Source: Siphonodentalium dalli
Lineage: Eukaryota > Mollusca > Scaphopoda > Gadilida > Siphonodentaliidae
Length of the DNA: 64,000 nucleotides
Assembly: GCA_032622095.1 (NCBI GenBank)
Contig: CP136069.1
Location: 42,758,194-42,822,193 of the forward strand
Direction of reading: 5' to 3'
A program made the translations under genes and the position numbers. A model generated the notes under the pieces. That model worked only from the letters and a program-made list of their open reading frames with translations, had not been told where the DNA came from and made no database searches. Of the stretch, positions 21,796-33,899 are shown piece after piece; the stretch's first letter is position 1, and each line of letters begins with the position of its first letter.

Positions 21796-23846
21796 TTCAC
21801 TGTACTGTAACACAACATGACCTTTGTTAACCAATTCAATTACAACTTCTGCAAATGATACCTGATGTCTTGGTTATATTATATTACTAATCTTGGAAAA
21901 TATCCACAGAAAAAATATTGGATGCCACCTTTTCTGTTATATTGTGGGAATAGGACATTACTCTTCGTACTACTACAATTTTTAAAAATAACTAGCATCG
22001 CGTGAAACCCGAAATGTGTTGTTCTGCGAGATATCCCCATAACTCCACTAACACGGCCAGATCAGCCTGGCAGTATACACACATAGAGTGTAATGACCAT
22101 CGGGCATTGAATTTTTGCAGTATTGTGCCAGCGTATGAACGTACCCTAATGCTATTTACGCGATATTTATGATTGGTGTAAGAACAAAATACGTCTATAT
22201 TTTAATATGTTTTCTGTTTATGGTGGTTTTAACGGATGTGACCATTTTAACAGCAATGCCCATCGTGAAGGCCATCCGTATATGTAATCAGCATGTGTTA
22301 ACAAGTTCAAGTTCGTTCATTAAAATTATAATCCCGGCGCATATATCATCTATCTATTTGCTTTTCTAAGTTTGCCGAACAATTGTCTCGTCAGTCATTC
22401 ATTGACCATCCGATAATAAATATTTTCCAATGCAGGCTTCGAGAATACCAATTGGCTGATAATCAGCCATATAATATAATATACATATAAAATAGGTCTT
22501 TATAAAATTGGGGGTAGTGACATGTCTCCGGTTATCTCCTTTCGATTTAGTCAGGATAATCATTTTTAAATACAATCCTATTATCGCGTGGTACGTGTAA
22601 GGTTGCGTTCATGCGCTGGCAATTTTGCACGGTATGTTTTACAGGCATTTCGTCACAGAAAACCACATGTTGCCATAATATGAACGGAAACGCGCATATA
22701 AAATGTATCTTTACCAAAGCGAATCACATGAGAAGTAAAATTGCTGTAGCTCCACCTGTAACGGTGCTACTGGCATTGTTTTTGCCTTCAAATGCCTGTA
22801 TGATTGATTCTTGCGAGGTAATTGCATGCTATTTACAGGAAAATTCCGGCAGCATCGATACATGTGAAACTACATATATTTTACTTCGCATGCTGTTAGC
22901 TGTGGTATATATACATTTTATATGCATGTTTCCGTTCATATTCTGGCACAATATCTAGAGGAGCGGCCAAACGCCAAAAGTGGTCGGATACCTCTACCCT
23001 CGGTAGAGCAAGTTGAAACCAACTTTTTCTGGAAGGTAAATATATGTCATTTATGAAAATAATTCTTAGCCTTACCGGAATTGGTGGCAGCTATGTATGG
23101 TAAGACTATTTGTGAAGGTACCCTACCGAAACATTAGCCTGTTTTCAGCGGTTGACCAGCTATACACAATTGGTTAAAAGTTAAGCACATCACAAAAAAA
23201 AAAACCAGAACGTTCTATTTGTTATTATGTGGTACATGGTGATACTAGATCGGAATGTTCTTATTTGTTCTGGTTTGTTTGAGATTCCACTACGTCATAG
23301 TGGATAATGTAACGTTCTTCGTCAAAAAATCATGACGATTCAGAGAAACTGTCGCCCATCAACTCTGTGCAAAACTAGCACGCTGGATTGAGCTTAACTT
23401 TTCATATATATTTGAGTATATTCTACCGGGAGGTATTAAGAGTATTTTCCTGATCCTACAAATGTTGCAATAATAGGCAAAACCTTAACCCTCCCCCAAT
23501 GTCATAAAATGCTAAGTATAGCCATCGCCGGGTATTGGATCCCAGAATGATAGAATAGTGCGTAGTATTTGCTTTTATTCCACACCCATTGACGCGAGGT
23601 ACATGTATTCAACGGAATCCCAGCCATTGAATACATAGTAGTGTATACCTCTAGTGGAATACAAGCCGGAACTATTCTTGTTGAAGTTGTCGCCAAGAAA
23701 GATGACGTACATTACGTCGTTCATCCGCTTCCGGTGATCCCCCCATAATTACTGGCTATTTGTCAGACTTAAATCACAATAAAGGTGGCTATAGTAACAA
23801 TGGATATGACATTCATGGATTGAACTTATCTGACTGAACGGTGTAG
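21796..23846. other. Unassigned 2-kb stretch
   Basis: The frame at 22611-22958 (+, 115 codons) has a hydrophobic end but no signal, motif or splice support. CCAGAACGTTCTATTTG and its partial inverse GAATGTTCTTATTTGTTCTGG near 23207-23271 form a weak inverted repeat. Nothing else recognised. Confidence 0.35.
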
Positions 23847-24030
23847 AATAAATACAGAACACAACTTGCATCATAATCTCGAATCTTTTATCGAACTCGT
23901 TGCGGACGGCGCAAAGTTATATTTCGCTCGAGCAACGCTCTCGCGAAATATATCCTTGCGCCATCCGCAACTCATTCGATACAAGATTCTCGATTAAGAT
24001 GCGCGTTGTGTTCTGTCTATTTATTATATA
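23847..24030. mobile_element. Foldback MITE C (~80-bp arms)
   Basis: 23847-23929 pairs with 23952-24030. Paired words include ATACAGAACACAACTTGC with GCGTTGTGTTCTGT, and GTTGCGGACGGCGCAA with TTGCGCCATCCGCAAC. The loop is about 20 bp and GC-rich. There is no coding capacity. Confidence 0.88.
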
Positions 24031-24175
24031 CTTGCCCATGAATTATAAGGTTTTAGCAGTGAGATATAAGTGATATCCCACTCTAGAGTTATATCCCACT
24101 AGTGAGTGATATCAGCTTGAAAATTCTGATGTATTGACATTCATTGGGGGCCATCGGCAAGTAACTAAAGTATAT

Positions 24176-24357
24176 AATAAACAGAATATACACACTTTTT
24201 CAGTGGATATGGGTTATATATCATTCGTGATGACAAAACATTTGAATTTCCACTCGTGGCTAAAGCCACTCGTGGAAATTCAATGTTTTGCCATCACTCA
24301 TGAGATATAACCCATATCCACTGAAAAAGTGTGGGTATCCTCTATTTATTTAGTGTA
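24176..24357. mobile_element. Foldback MITE D (~80-bp arms)
   Basis: ACACTTTTTCAGTGGATATG at 24192 is inverted as CATATCCACTGAAAAAGTGT at 24312. ATTTGAATTTCCAC pairs with GTGGAAATTCAAT around the centre near 24265. The right edge ATCCTCTATTTATTTA is the inverse of the AGAGGAT edge of foldbacks A and E. Confidence 0.9.
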
Positions 24358-26340
24358 GAACACAGATAACAAGTGCAAAATGCGAATTTCCAACCATATC
24401 CACCATTAGAAGATTATCAAAATCCAAGATGGCGTCCAATATGGCGGTAAGTTTTTATTTTAAGACTTTGTGAAGCGACATACGAAAAATCCAGGAAAGG
24501 AACGTCCCCAGTGGTAAAATCTATATTATTGTAATGACTACATAGAATAACATTTCATATCAAACATTAATTTGACCATTAATACATATTTTCAATTGGT
24601 AAACTAATAGGTAAAAAGAGATGAATAGGTGCCTATATATGCCCACGATTACTCAGTATGAGTGTTTATTGCTTAAACATCATAGAGGTTTCCGTTTTGG
24701 GAAGTCAGACTTGGAATCATCTCTTGAACCATGAAATTCCAACTGCCAGAAGTGTCCTTTGTACCCGCGCCCAACCTTGCGCTGGAATTTCCAACAGGAA
24801 TATTGAAATGTGGACAGTTTTCGATCTGACACCCCAATGGAAAATTTCCAACTGATAATAGAAAGTAGCAAATTGTTCCATTAAATTTGTTCTAAAACAA
24901 CATATTTCACATACATAATGGCTGGAAAGGCAAAACCAAGAACAATTTCAATCTAGTTTTGGTCTGAGATTTCCCTCTGATGAACATTTTGGCCAAAGTT
25001 AGGAGGCGAGACGCACCATCCCCCACACAAATACTTCAAAGATGATCCATGTGCCGGCTGTCCGAATGATAATTGGGATATTTTCAAGCAGAAACGGTCA
25101 AAATGTGAAGTATATCATTCGTTTCGCATCTTTGACATCCCAGATCTGTGTTTGGCGACATCTCGATCTGCGACTTTGATAACCGAAATTATGGTGGGTA
25201 CCCACACTTGGACGCAAATAGTATTTTTTCGAACCGCTCGCAGGCTAGACAATTTTATGGTTAATTAAACATATAGTTTTTCTATTGGCACACGCATTAT
25301 ACGCCACCTGTGGCTGATAGTTATGTTTCAAATGAACTACCTAACGTCAAAACGTGTCTACTCTCTATGATAAAATCGGAAATGAGTCGGAATTTCTATT
25401 AAATTTACCGGGTGGGAGCAAGCTATTGTCGCTATCCCATTGAGGAAACATTCCGCTTTGCGAAACTATGTTTTGAATAGTGGATAACACCATTTAATTG
25501 GCAGATACATAGCTTCATCTGAGGGAAGATATGTTCATTTATCAAAACCGCAATTATCGGGTTTGGTGATATCCTCGGGTTTGGCGATACCACATACACG
25601 GGGGTGAATATTACAACCCAAGAACTTCAAAATCAGCTGACCTACTACATATATACTGGACCAGATCGAGGCTGAAATGGACACTGTCATCCACTTTCGC
25701 TCAGTTGGGTACCAAGCATTTTTTTTATTTCAGTTGGTACCCAGCTTTTATAAAATTTACATTTGGGTACCCAGCTATGTGCAATGTCACACAGTACGTG
25801 ATTTAGATTCAAGATTCAATAGAGTTTATTTGAAACCAAATTTCATCATAATAATAATAGTAATGTAAAAAATTAGTGATTGCAGTCAGTTGTTACCGAA
25901 ATGAACCTGCCTGTTAAAATTGTGAATACTTGTTTATATATGATATATGTTCGTCACGATACCAGGGGGTCTTGAGAAAAATTTGCAGACACATGGTTGA
26001 AAAATAATATTTTCCGCTACCTGACCAACCACCCCCACCCTCTGTGCAATTGTTTTTATTTTTTCCAGGACAACATTTTGGGACACAACCCCCATCAATT
26101 TAGTAAATAAATCAGAATATGAAACACAATTATACCAGCATTGTTCTTACCAGCAATTACTATTTAGCATATTCCAATATATAAATGCAACCCAAAACTT
26201 GAGTAAATATATAAAAAGATATACATTATGTATATGTATTTCATCTTCTGAAGGCATATACCATTATACCAATTATAATGGTGCATGTGCACATACAGTG
26301 TTCATGTTTGTTGGCTGATGCACTCCATGTGGCATCCTAA
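24358..26340. other. Unassigned, with AAGATGGC words and a short duplicated motif
   Basis: AATCCAAGATGGCGTCCAAT occurs at 24420 without further module structure. GTTGGGTACCAAGC, GTTGGTACCCAGC and TTTGGGTACCCAGC recur at 25703-25773. No gene recognised. Confidence 0.35.
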
Positions 26341-26740
26341 TTAACCCTTTACCCAACAAACTGGCCAAAACCGGCCAAATAAAGCTTCAACAGCCTAAAA
26401 TATCTTCGGTCTGTCTCAATAGAACCATACAAATATGGATATCATTGGAACCGGCTCCTTGATCACATTGTGATGGTTACAGTTATGCCCTGTGCCAATG
26501 CATTCTCTTATATATGCGAGTCGACCATAGGTCGCCTCGCATATATAAGAGAATGCATTGGCCTAAAAAAAAACTTTTTTTAACACTTTTTACCATTTTT
26601 TCTTACATTCTTTAACAATTTTATAATTTTTAATGTGTTAAGCCAATGCATTCTCTTATATATGCGAGGCGACCTATGGTCGACTCGCATATATAAGAGA
26701 ATGCATTGGCACAGGGCCGTTCTGTTGGGTAAAGGGTTAA
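26341..26740. mobile_element. Complete 400-bp piggyBac-type MITE with two hairpins
   Basis: Flanking TTAA lies at 26341-26344 and 26737-26740. The inverted ends are CCCTTTACCCAACAAACTGG and (inward from the right) CCCTTTACCCAACAGAACGG. Two 69-bp hairpins occupy 26494-26562 and 26642-26710. Each has 27-bp perfect arms (GCCAATGCATTCTCTTATAT then ATGCGAG), one mismatch, 5 more pairs and a 3-base turn. The two hairpins are mirror images of each other across an A/T-rich spacer. No coding capacity. The TTAA target and CCC ends place it with piggyBac by rule. Confidence 0.93.
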
Positions 26741-26799
26741 CTGGGCAGTATCTCAGTGACTGTTTGATTGCGTACGTTCGGCCTACAATAATATCTAAA

Positions 26800-27400
26800 T
26801 GTATACTAATAAAACACAATTGTGTTCGTTTGTTTGTTCATATGTTTGTTTCTCCGCTTATAGGCGACCAAACGGCTCGAGCATCTGAGCTGAAAATGTG
26901 TATATAGGGGTAATTTGACCCGGGGACGTTATTAGATATGTCCCGTTCACATCAGATGACTTAAAATAGCACTAATAATTGTTTGTTGGTTTGCTCGTAT
27001 GTTTGTTTGTCGATTTTATGCGACCAAACGGCTCGACCGTCGGAGCTGAACGTGTGTATATAGGGGTAATTTCACCTTGAGGCGTTACTAGATAGGCCCC
27101 GTTCACCTCAGATGTCTTAAAATGACACTAATAACTATTTTAGATATATATCGCCCAGCGTTAGTGGACCAAACGGTTGAATCACCGGAGCTGAAAATCG
27201 GTACATAAGAGTAATTTTACCCGAGGAACCTTGTTAGATTAGTTGACCTGATTTGTCTTAAAATGGCACTAATAATTAATATAGCTATACCCAAAATGGT
27301 TGCAATAATGGTGGGTGAAAATTTAAACACGGGGTAAATTGACATGTAGAGTGTCATGAGATAGACAGCGTTGACGTCAGATGACTTAAATGTCATCTGA
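26800..27400. repeat. Diverged tandem repeat, period about 140-170 bp, four units
   Basis: Units share GACCAAACGGCT, GGAGCTGAA, ATATAGGGGTAATTT, CCCGTTCAC, AGATGACTTAAAAT and GGCACTAATAATT. Later units are shorter and more diverged. Confidence 0.88.
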
Positions 27401-27540
27401 TGACTTAAATGCAAATATGATAAATAAAGATCTTCTCTTATCAGCTTAGAAGACGTGTATGAAAATTGGTAATGATGGGTCACCTAACCAGGTGATTGTC
27501 ATGGGATATAGGCGCTTTTTTTATCAGATGACTTAATAGA

Positions 27541-27658
27541 CTAGGCCAATATGGACATAGGTGTCGCCTCGAGACGGAATGTATAAGAACTACATTTTTG
27601 GTTAGTATGAACACTTAACTTTCGGAATCCGTACATGTATGTTGGATTTGTCAGATAG
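27541..27658. repeat. Direct repeat, copy 1 (117 bp)
   Basis: Shares AATATGGACATAGGTGTCGC, TACATTTTTGGTTAG, AACTTTCGGAATCC and TGTTGGATTTGTCAGATA with 28616-28732. Confidence 0.95.
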
Positions 27659-28615
27659 GCGGACTTTTTTTTCGCACCGCTTGGTTTTATTGAATCACTT
27701 GTTGATAAAATAGGTCATTTTTTAAATAAAGCCGACATATTTGAGAGTATATTAACACCTTTTGAGATATTCGTCCAATTTGATACACGTGAATGGGGCG
27801 ATAACCATAGTAAGGTAATACATGTAAAAATTGAATCTAGGAATGACCGTCATGACGTCATGTGACGTCAACTCATTTTTAGGGTGAGAAGAATATGACG
27901 ATTCACGAATAACACATATTTCGCACACAATGAGATGGAAACCTTGTAGATTTTCCTCTTGTAGTTTGTCATCTGCTTAACGGGTGGGATGTATTTGCTC
28001 GTATATACTAGCAGTAGATGAGTTGCAAAGCAAAGACTCTAAGCGACATTTCCAACAACGAAAATACCAGCGATGTGGTATATCACATAAAACTATGTTC
28101 CTATATATTTCGATTGTATATGTTACTCTGTATAGTATGGTACTGGAGTATCGTGCCAAGAGGGGCATTGTGTAATATTTTAACTTTATTGTTCGAGTTT
28201 GTAGTTCGGGATATATACCTTAAACTATAGTTTAGCAGTTCATTAACGACCGCTTTGTTAGTTAAACCATTTAAGCAAGTAATTGTGAGTTCTTGTATAT
28301 TTCCCAATTTCCACCAATATTGCGGCTGACATATTGGCAGCCATTTTGGGTTAGTATGTCATATTGTAATCCAAGGCGGAATGAAATTGCCGTATACACC
28401 AATTATGTCCACCTTTACTAAAAAAAAAAATTTGCCTTCCAGAACATAAAAAAATGCGTTTTATATCATTTTATTTAGGAAAACTTCATAATAGGTAGAG
28501 TACCTTATTATAGTGTCATGGTATAGTATACACTTGTGTGCACCGATTTTCCACATATCGTCTGGGCTGATAATAAATGTTCTTTGTTGATCATATAATT
28601 TATTAGTTCCCCTTT
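27659..28615. other. Upstream flank of the NRF gene
   Basis: GTGACGTCA-type palindromes (CATGACGTCATGTGACGTCA) occur at 27851. These are CRE-like by sequence, but a role is unproven. Small overlapping frames at 27977-28307 have no motif. Confidence 0.4.
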
Positions 28616-28732
28616 ATAGGCCAGGCAAATATGGACATAGGTGTCGCATCGAGAGGAAATTTATGAGACCTACATTTTTGGTTAGCGTAAATACTAAACT
28701 TTCGGAATCCATATGTTGGATTTGTCAGATAC
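28616..28732. repeat. Direct repeat, copy 2, just upstream of the NRF start codon
   Basis: Second copy of the 117-bp repeat, ending 80 bp before the ATG at 28813. It may overlap the promoter or 5' UTR. No TATA box is obvious between 28733 and 28812. Confidence 0.92.
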
Positions 28733-28812
28733 AAAGTAGTGTTTGCGAAATCGTCTCATAGTTTTTATTTCTGTCGCTCATAACACACGTTTAAACAGAT
28801 CGAACAACTTTT

Positions 28813-29284
28813 ATGATTATGGGATTCCGTGTGTCACGTTTGGTTGTCCTATTCTCATTTATTCAAGTGTCACTGCTTTCATTGTCGGCTGGTGATATTC
28901 TCACTGAGAACTCAGAGAATTCTTGGACAAAAACCACATACGGAGAAATCGTAAACAGATACACTCACATTTTGGAGAAAAACAGGCGATATACAGATTC
29001 TGATATTAGGACGTTTGATGGGGCGAGTTTATTACAAGAACAGAATCCTGAATCTCATGACATCTGGTCTCTTGCCAGCAATCTTAATCTTGCCAACACA
29101 AAACTTTTGGATCTTATTTCGAAAGCCAATGTGCCGGATAAACGCTTGAATACATTTCCACTGGATGTCTCAGATCTTTTATCTACCGGTACCTACAATG
29201 TATCACAGCAACGCAACGAAGACTTGTCAGAGGTCATTGCAGAGTTTCAAAATATTTCCACGACCGCGATGTGGGCGATCCAAA
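28813..29284 (+). CDS. Exon 1 of an NRF-domain protein (nose resistant to fluoxetine-like, probable acyltransferase)
   Basis: The ATG at 28813 starts 157 codons plus one base, ending at a GTGAGT donor (29285). A second ATG two codons later would also serve. Residues ~1-27 form a signal peptide: basic VSR followed by a hydrophobic run LVVLFSFIQVSLLSLSAG. The remainder is an extracellular-type region with N-glycosylation sites (NVS, NIS) and ends in TAMWAIQ. The tryptophan before the intron matches the start of the NRF domain, which continues in exon 2. The phase-1 junction rebuilds one ATG codon, giving WAIQ-MLDSEF. Family members (C. elegans NRF-6 and animal relatives) carry this secreted-side domain ahead of a multi-pass acyltransferase-3 domain and are thought to act in lipid or small-molecule transport. 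The membrane part is not seen in this window. Confidence 0.88.
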
Positions 29285-29389
29285 GTGAGTTTCTTACTAC
29301 TAGTACAATTAGGTTACATGTATGATGTAGAACATAGTTATGTGATATACTAGCATCACCGGTGTGGTATGCATGTTTGAGCTGAAGTA

Positions 29390-29700
29390 CACTGCCAAAA
29401 ATAATTTCTTAATAAGATAAAATATCTTGAAACAAGAAAAACTATTTCCTGAAACAGGAAAATAAATCTTATTTTGGGAAATATACCCCCCAAGTCTGCT
29501 ACATCAAGAAAATTTAAGAAACTCCCACCAGACAAGAGATAGTTTTCTCAAATAAGATAGATTTTAGTCTTGAAACAAGAAACAATTTCCTTACTAAGAA
29601 AATGGCTTCAAAAATTAAATATATATTTCTTGTTTCAAGATTTTTTTTCTAAGTTAAGAAATACTTAAAGAAAATATTTCTAAACCAAGAATTAATTGTT
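29390..29700. mobile_element. MITE-like repeat with TACACTGCCAAAAATA end
   Basis: It starts GTACACTGCCAAAAATAATT and is full of AAACAAGAAA and TTTCTTGTTTC words that pair internally. The inverse end AATATTTTTGGCAGTGTA closes a related copy at about 46072. It lies 100 bp inside intron 1 of the NRF gene. Confidence 0.7.
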
Positions 29701-29779
29701 ATGTAGAAATTACTGCTGTATTGAAATAACTGTAAAAGTCCAACGAGAGCAAAATTGTGATCAAAATTTTATGGTAAAC

Positions 29780-30110
29780 ATTGAAAAAGGTCCAACCAGA
29801 CCAACCTGTTGATTAAATATTCTGAAAATTCATATTCATACTTAAATATTTGAACTACGTGTAATACTACAGCTATAGGATTATATAATTGTTGACAAGT
29901 CACTCACTGTAACAGTTTTGTTTACATAACATTGGAAAAGGTCCAACCTGTTGATTAAATATTCTGAAAATGTTATTCATAGTTAAATATTTGAACTAAT
30001 AATACAGCTAGAATTATATATTTGTTGACAAATCACTGTAACAGTTTTGTTTACATAACAATAGTTTCAACAGATGTAATTTTGTTATTGGCAATCTGTC
30101 AGTAAGTGTT
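29780..30110. repeat. Diverged tandem duplication inside intron 1
   Basis: GTAACAGTTTTGTTTACATA occurs at about 29910 and 30038, and again at about 41639 in a dispersed copy. GGTCCAACCTGTTGATTAAA-like text occurs at about 29799 and 29940. Confidence 0.8.
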
Positions 30111-30382
30111 TTTATCTATTTCTCAATGCTCTTAGGGCATGCTGACCTTTATACAATTTTAATAAAATTTTGTTTGCACAATATAGTGGGTCGCCATTGA
30201 GGAGACCTAGAGCTCCCTTGAAATCTCCAAATGGCGGTTTGCCACACCATCCCGAACTAGACAAACCTCTCTGGTGGCCCCTTGCATTGAACCTATTAAT
30301 TAAACCGGTACTTCAAGCTGGTATATACCCCTCTTATATAAGGATGGAAGATGCTACCAATTTCAAACCGATGGTATTTATT
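30111..30382. other. Intron sequence, no element recognised
   Basis: A 73-codon frame at 30170-30391 starts CAATATAGTGGGTCGCC and has no known domain. Confidence 0.3.
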
Positions 30383-32600
30383 CAGAGTTGACTCTCTTGT
30401 ATTATGAAAGCAAGCCCAATGAGGCCATGCACCTATTGTATGTTTATAACACACAAAAGACTATATAATAGCAGAATGCTAATATCTCTGATGATACAAA
30501 CAATAAAATATCCAATTTATCCATAGTTGAATTTCATTTGGCTATATAGGAAAGCATACAATGTGGCTTTTATGTAGTTTCCACAAAGTATTTTAAGTAA
30601 AATATCCATCAAGTGATGTATTCTGCCTTGTCCTATATATTAAAATGCATGCAATGGTCATGAGAAATGCTTAATTTATTGGTAGAGATGTCCATCTGAT
30701 AAGAAATACTGACATTTTAGGTTTGATACACCATTTCAGCTGGCATGGCATCTTTTAAATTTGAAACCTAAGGGAATTTATTCAGCTTTGACTCTCTAAA
30801 TTATGGAAGAAAGCCCAAATGAAGCCACTATGTGCATGTTAATAACATGTATAAGGCTATATATCTCAACAGAATACATGTCTCTGATAAAATGCACAAT
30901 AAAATATCCATAGTTCAATTGCATTTGGCTATAGAGGGATGCATACAATATTGCTTTTATGTAGTTTCCACAGACTATTTTAAGTAAAATATCCATCAAA
31001 TGATGTTTTCTACATAGCCTTGTATATTAAAATGCATGTAATGACCATGGGAAATGTTTAATTCATTAGTTGATATGTCCATCTGATAAGAAATACTGAC
31101 ATTTGAGGTTTAAAATACCATTTCATGGGATTATGGGATCATAAATATAAAACTAAGGGAATTTCTTCAGATTTGACTCTCTAAATAATGGAAGAACGCC
31201 CAAATGAAGCCACAATTTGCATGTTAATCACATGTATAAGGCTATATCTCAACAGAATACACGTCTCTGATAAAATACACAATAAAATACCCATAGTTTA
31301 ATTTCATTTGGCTGTAGAGGGATGCATACAATATTGCTTTTATGTAGTTTCCACAGACTATTTTAAGTAAAATATCCATCAACTGATGTTTTCTACCTTG
31401 GTCTATATATTATAATGCATGCAGTGACCATGAGAAATGTTTAATTTATTGGTAGAGATGTCCATCTGATAAGAAATACTGTCATTTGAGGTTTGATACA
31501 CCATTTCAGCTGGCTTGGCATCTTGTAAATTTGAAATAAGGGAATCTCTTCAGGTTTGACTCTCTAAATTATGGAAGCAAGCCCAAATAAAGCCACTATT
31601 TGCATGTTTATAACATATATAAGGCTATATCTCAACAGAATGCATGTCTCTAATGAAATAAACAATACAATATCCATAGTTTAATTTCATTTGGCTATAC
31701 AGGGATGCATACAATATGGCTTTTATGTAGATTTGACAGACTATTTTAAGTAATATTTCCATCAAATGATGTTTCTACCTTGTCCTGTATATTAAAATGC
31801 ATGCAATGACCATGATAAATGTTTAATTTATTGGTAGACATGTCCATCTGATAAGAAATACTGCCATTTGAGGTTTGATACACCATTTCAGTTGCCTTGG
31901 CATCTTACAAATTTGAAATAAGGGAATCTCTTCAGGTTTGACTCTCTAAATTATGGAAGCAAGCCCAAATGAAGCCACTATTTGCATGTTTATAACATAT
32001 ATAAGGCAATATCTCAACAGAATACATGTCTCTGGTGAAATAAACAATAAAATATCCATAGTTTAATTTATTTTGGCTACACAGGGGTGCATACAATATG
32101 GCTTTTAGGTTGTTTCCACAGACTATTTTAAGTAAAATATCCATCAAATGATGTTTTCTACCTTGTCCTGTATATTATAATGCATGCAATGACTATGAGA
32201 AATGTTTAATTTATTGGTAGAGATGTCCATCTGATAAGAAGTACTAATATTTGATGTTTGTGACATCAACTCACAGGGCCAGGCATGCTACAACTTTCAA
32301 ACTAAGAGAATTTCCTCACGTTTGACTCACTAAATGATGGAAGTTAGCCCAAATGAAGCAACTATTTGCATGTTTATAATGTATAAGGCTATATCTTTGC
32401 AGAAGGCATGTCTCTGATAATAAAAATAATAACATGTCTATAGTTCATAGTTCAGTTGGTTAGACAGGGTGCATAAAATATGGCTTTAAGTATAGTTTTC
32501 ACAAACTAGAAATTCTAGAATATCTATAAAATGATGTAACCTGCCTTGCTGTGTATTAAAAATTCATGCAATAACCTGATAAATGTTCAGTTCATTGGCA
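30383..32600. repeat. Satellite, period about 385 bp, six units
   Basis: The marker TTTGACTCTCTAAATTATGG (with variants) recurs at about 30387, 30786, 31173, 31557, 31938 and 32321, spaced 381-399 bp. Other shared words are AAAATATCCATCAA, GATAAGAAATACTG and TGTCCATCTGATAAG. The first and last units are the most diverged. The whole array lies in intron 1 of the NRF gene. Confidence 0.95.
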
Positions 32601-32604
32601 AGCC

Positions 32605-32740
32605 TTGTAAGCCAGTGCATTCTTTTATATATGATACGAGGCTTCATTTGGATGACTCACATATATAAGAGAATGCTCTAGCATATGGTCTGTTAAGACT
32701 TTAATGCTGCACCAGCGCAATTCCCGCCATGGTCATATAT
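32605..32740. mobile_element. Decayed hairpin MITE of the TTAA family
   Basis: AGCCAGTGCATTCTTTTATA and CATATATAAGAGAATGCTCT form the imperfect hairpin. CTTTAATGCTGCACCAGCGC is the conserved tail. The TTAA ends are lost. Confidence 0.75.
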
Positions 32741-32764
32741 ATATGGGGGAGGCCCTTTTCACAT

Positions 32765-32935
32765 TTATTATTTATTTACGCTTGAGCGAAAATATTTGCG
32801 CTTAAGCACACATATTTGCGCTTAAGCACACATATTGCGCTTAAGTTCAATAACCTCTATCATTTGGGCTTAAGCGCAAATGTTTATGCCTAACCGAAAA
32901 TCATTTGCGCTTAAGCGCAAATGAAAAATAATATG
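32765..32935. repeat. Palindrome array TTGCGCTTAAGCGCAAA
   Basis: At least six GCGCTTAAGC-type words in 170 bp, related to the array at 12905-13385. A run of C follows at 32941. Confidence 0.85.
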
Positions 32936-33119
32936 CATTGACCCCCCCCCCCCGAATTAATTTTAAATGACACAGGCCAAAATACATCACTCAAGTCTAT
33001 ATAGGCCCACCATCTGAGTAATCCCTAGACACCTTTTATGAACATGCAAATTGTATAGATCTGTGTGCAGAACATGTCTCTTTTATAAAATATACTAGTT
33101 TCTGGGATGGACGAAATTG

Positions 33120-33281
33120 AAAGTCACAACTACACCTTTTACTGAACTCGGACTCGGACTACAACTTTTATTGTTTCCGCTATTCGGTCACGCTGTTCTG
33201 TGGGTCAGCCATTTTGACAAAACACATTTTTCGAGATCGGAAATGAACAGATGAACTCCATTTGATCTGATTTTTCAGGTA
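33120..33281 (+). other. Possible non-coding first exon with strong splice donor
   Basis: GATTTTTCAG is followed by GTAAGTTAAC at 33282. The upstream stretch is less AT-rich and includes TCAGCCATTTTGACA. It could be the 5' UTR exon of an unidentified gene nested in the NRF intron. There is no direct proof. Confidence 0.22.
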
Positions 33282-33899
33282 AGTTAACTGTTGTAAAGTG
33301 TTTTCTCTTTACGAAAATGTTGTTACGAGTGATATACTTAATTGAACTACGATTACACGTGCGTGATTTATTCATATTTTACAAATGAAATGATGGTGAA
33401 TTTTACTGTCGGTGAAATATGTACGATATTTTAGAATACACTCAATCTGCTTGTATTTGTTATGATTTCTCATGTTAAAATAGTAACATCTGATGGACTA
33501 TGATTATATGGCATTGATCATTCGTATATAAATGTACCCATCCACAATATTCGCAAAACTGGGAAACTTTGCAAAATCGGTTTTTATTAAATCATATTTT
33601 GTGCTTAATTTCTACGATAAATAAAAGTAAAGTATTCCGTAACCGGCGTGAGTGGCAAATTTTACTCTGCAAAAATCAAATTCTGGCATAAAGCTATGCA
33701 TAATTGCTCTGTATTATCGGTCGAGATTAATATGACAATAGTTGGAAAACAGAAAGGTCACAATTATTGAAAATATAACTTAAAAGGCAATTGTATATAA
33801 AGGTACTTCTTCATAGAATAATTTTAAACAAATGTGAACCTGATAATATTAAAAATAAAATGCCCATTCATTCTAGTTATTATGTGGCCAATTCAACAC
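33282..33899. other. Unassigned intron-like sequence
   Basis: AT-rich with no repeat partner recognised in the window. Confidence 0.3.

Noticed and set aside
22611-22958. 115-codon frame with a hydrophobic end
   Set aside because: No signal peptide, conserved motif or splice support. Length is possible by chance in 64 kb.
27851-27870. CRE-like GTGACGTCA as an NRF promoter element
   Set aside because: About 950 bp upstream with no start site evidence; similar TGACGTCA words occur in repeats such as 6840 and 12350.
33120-33281. Calling this a confirmed gene start
   Set aside because: Only a splice-donor consensus supports it, so it is kept as a low-confidence feature.
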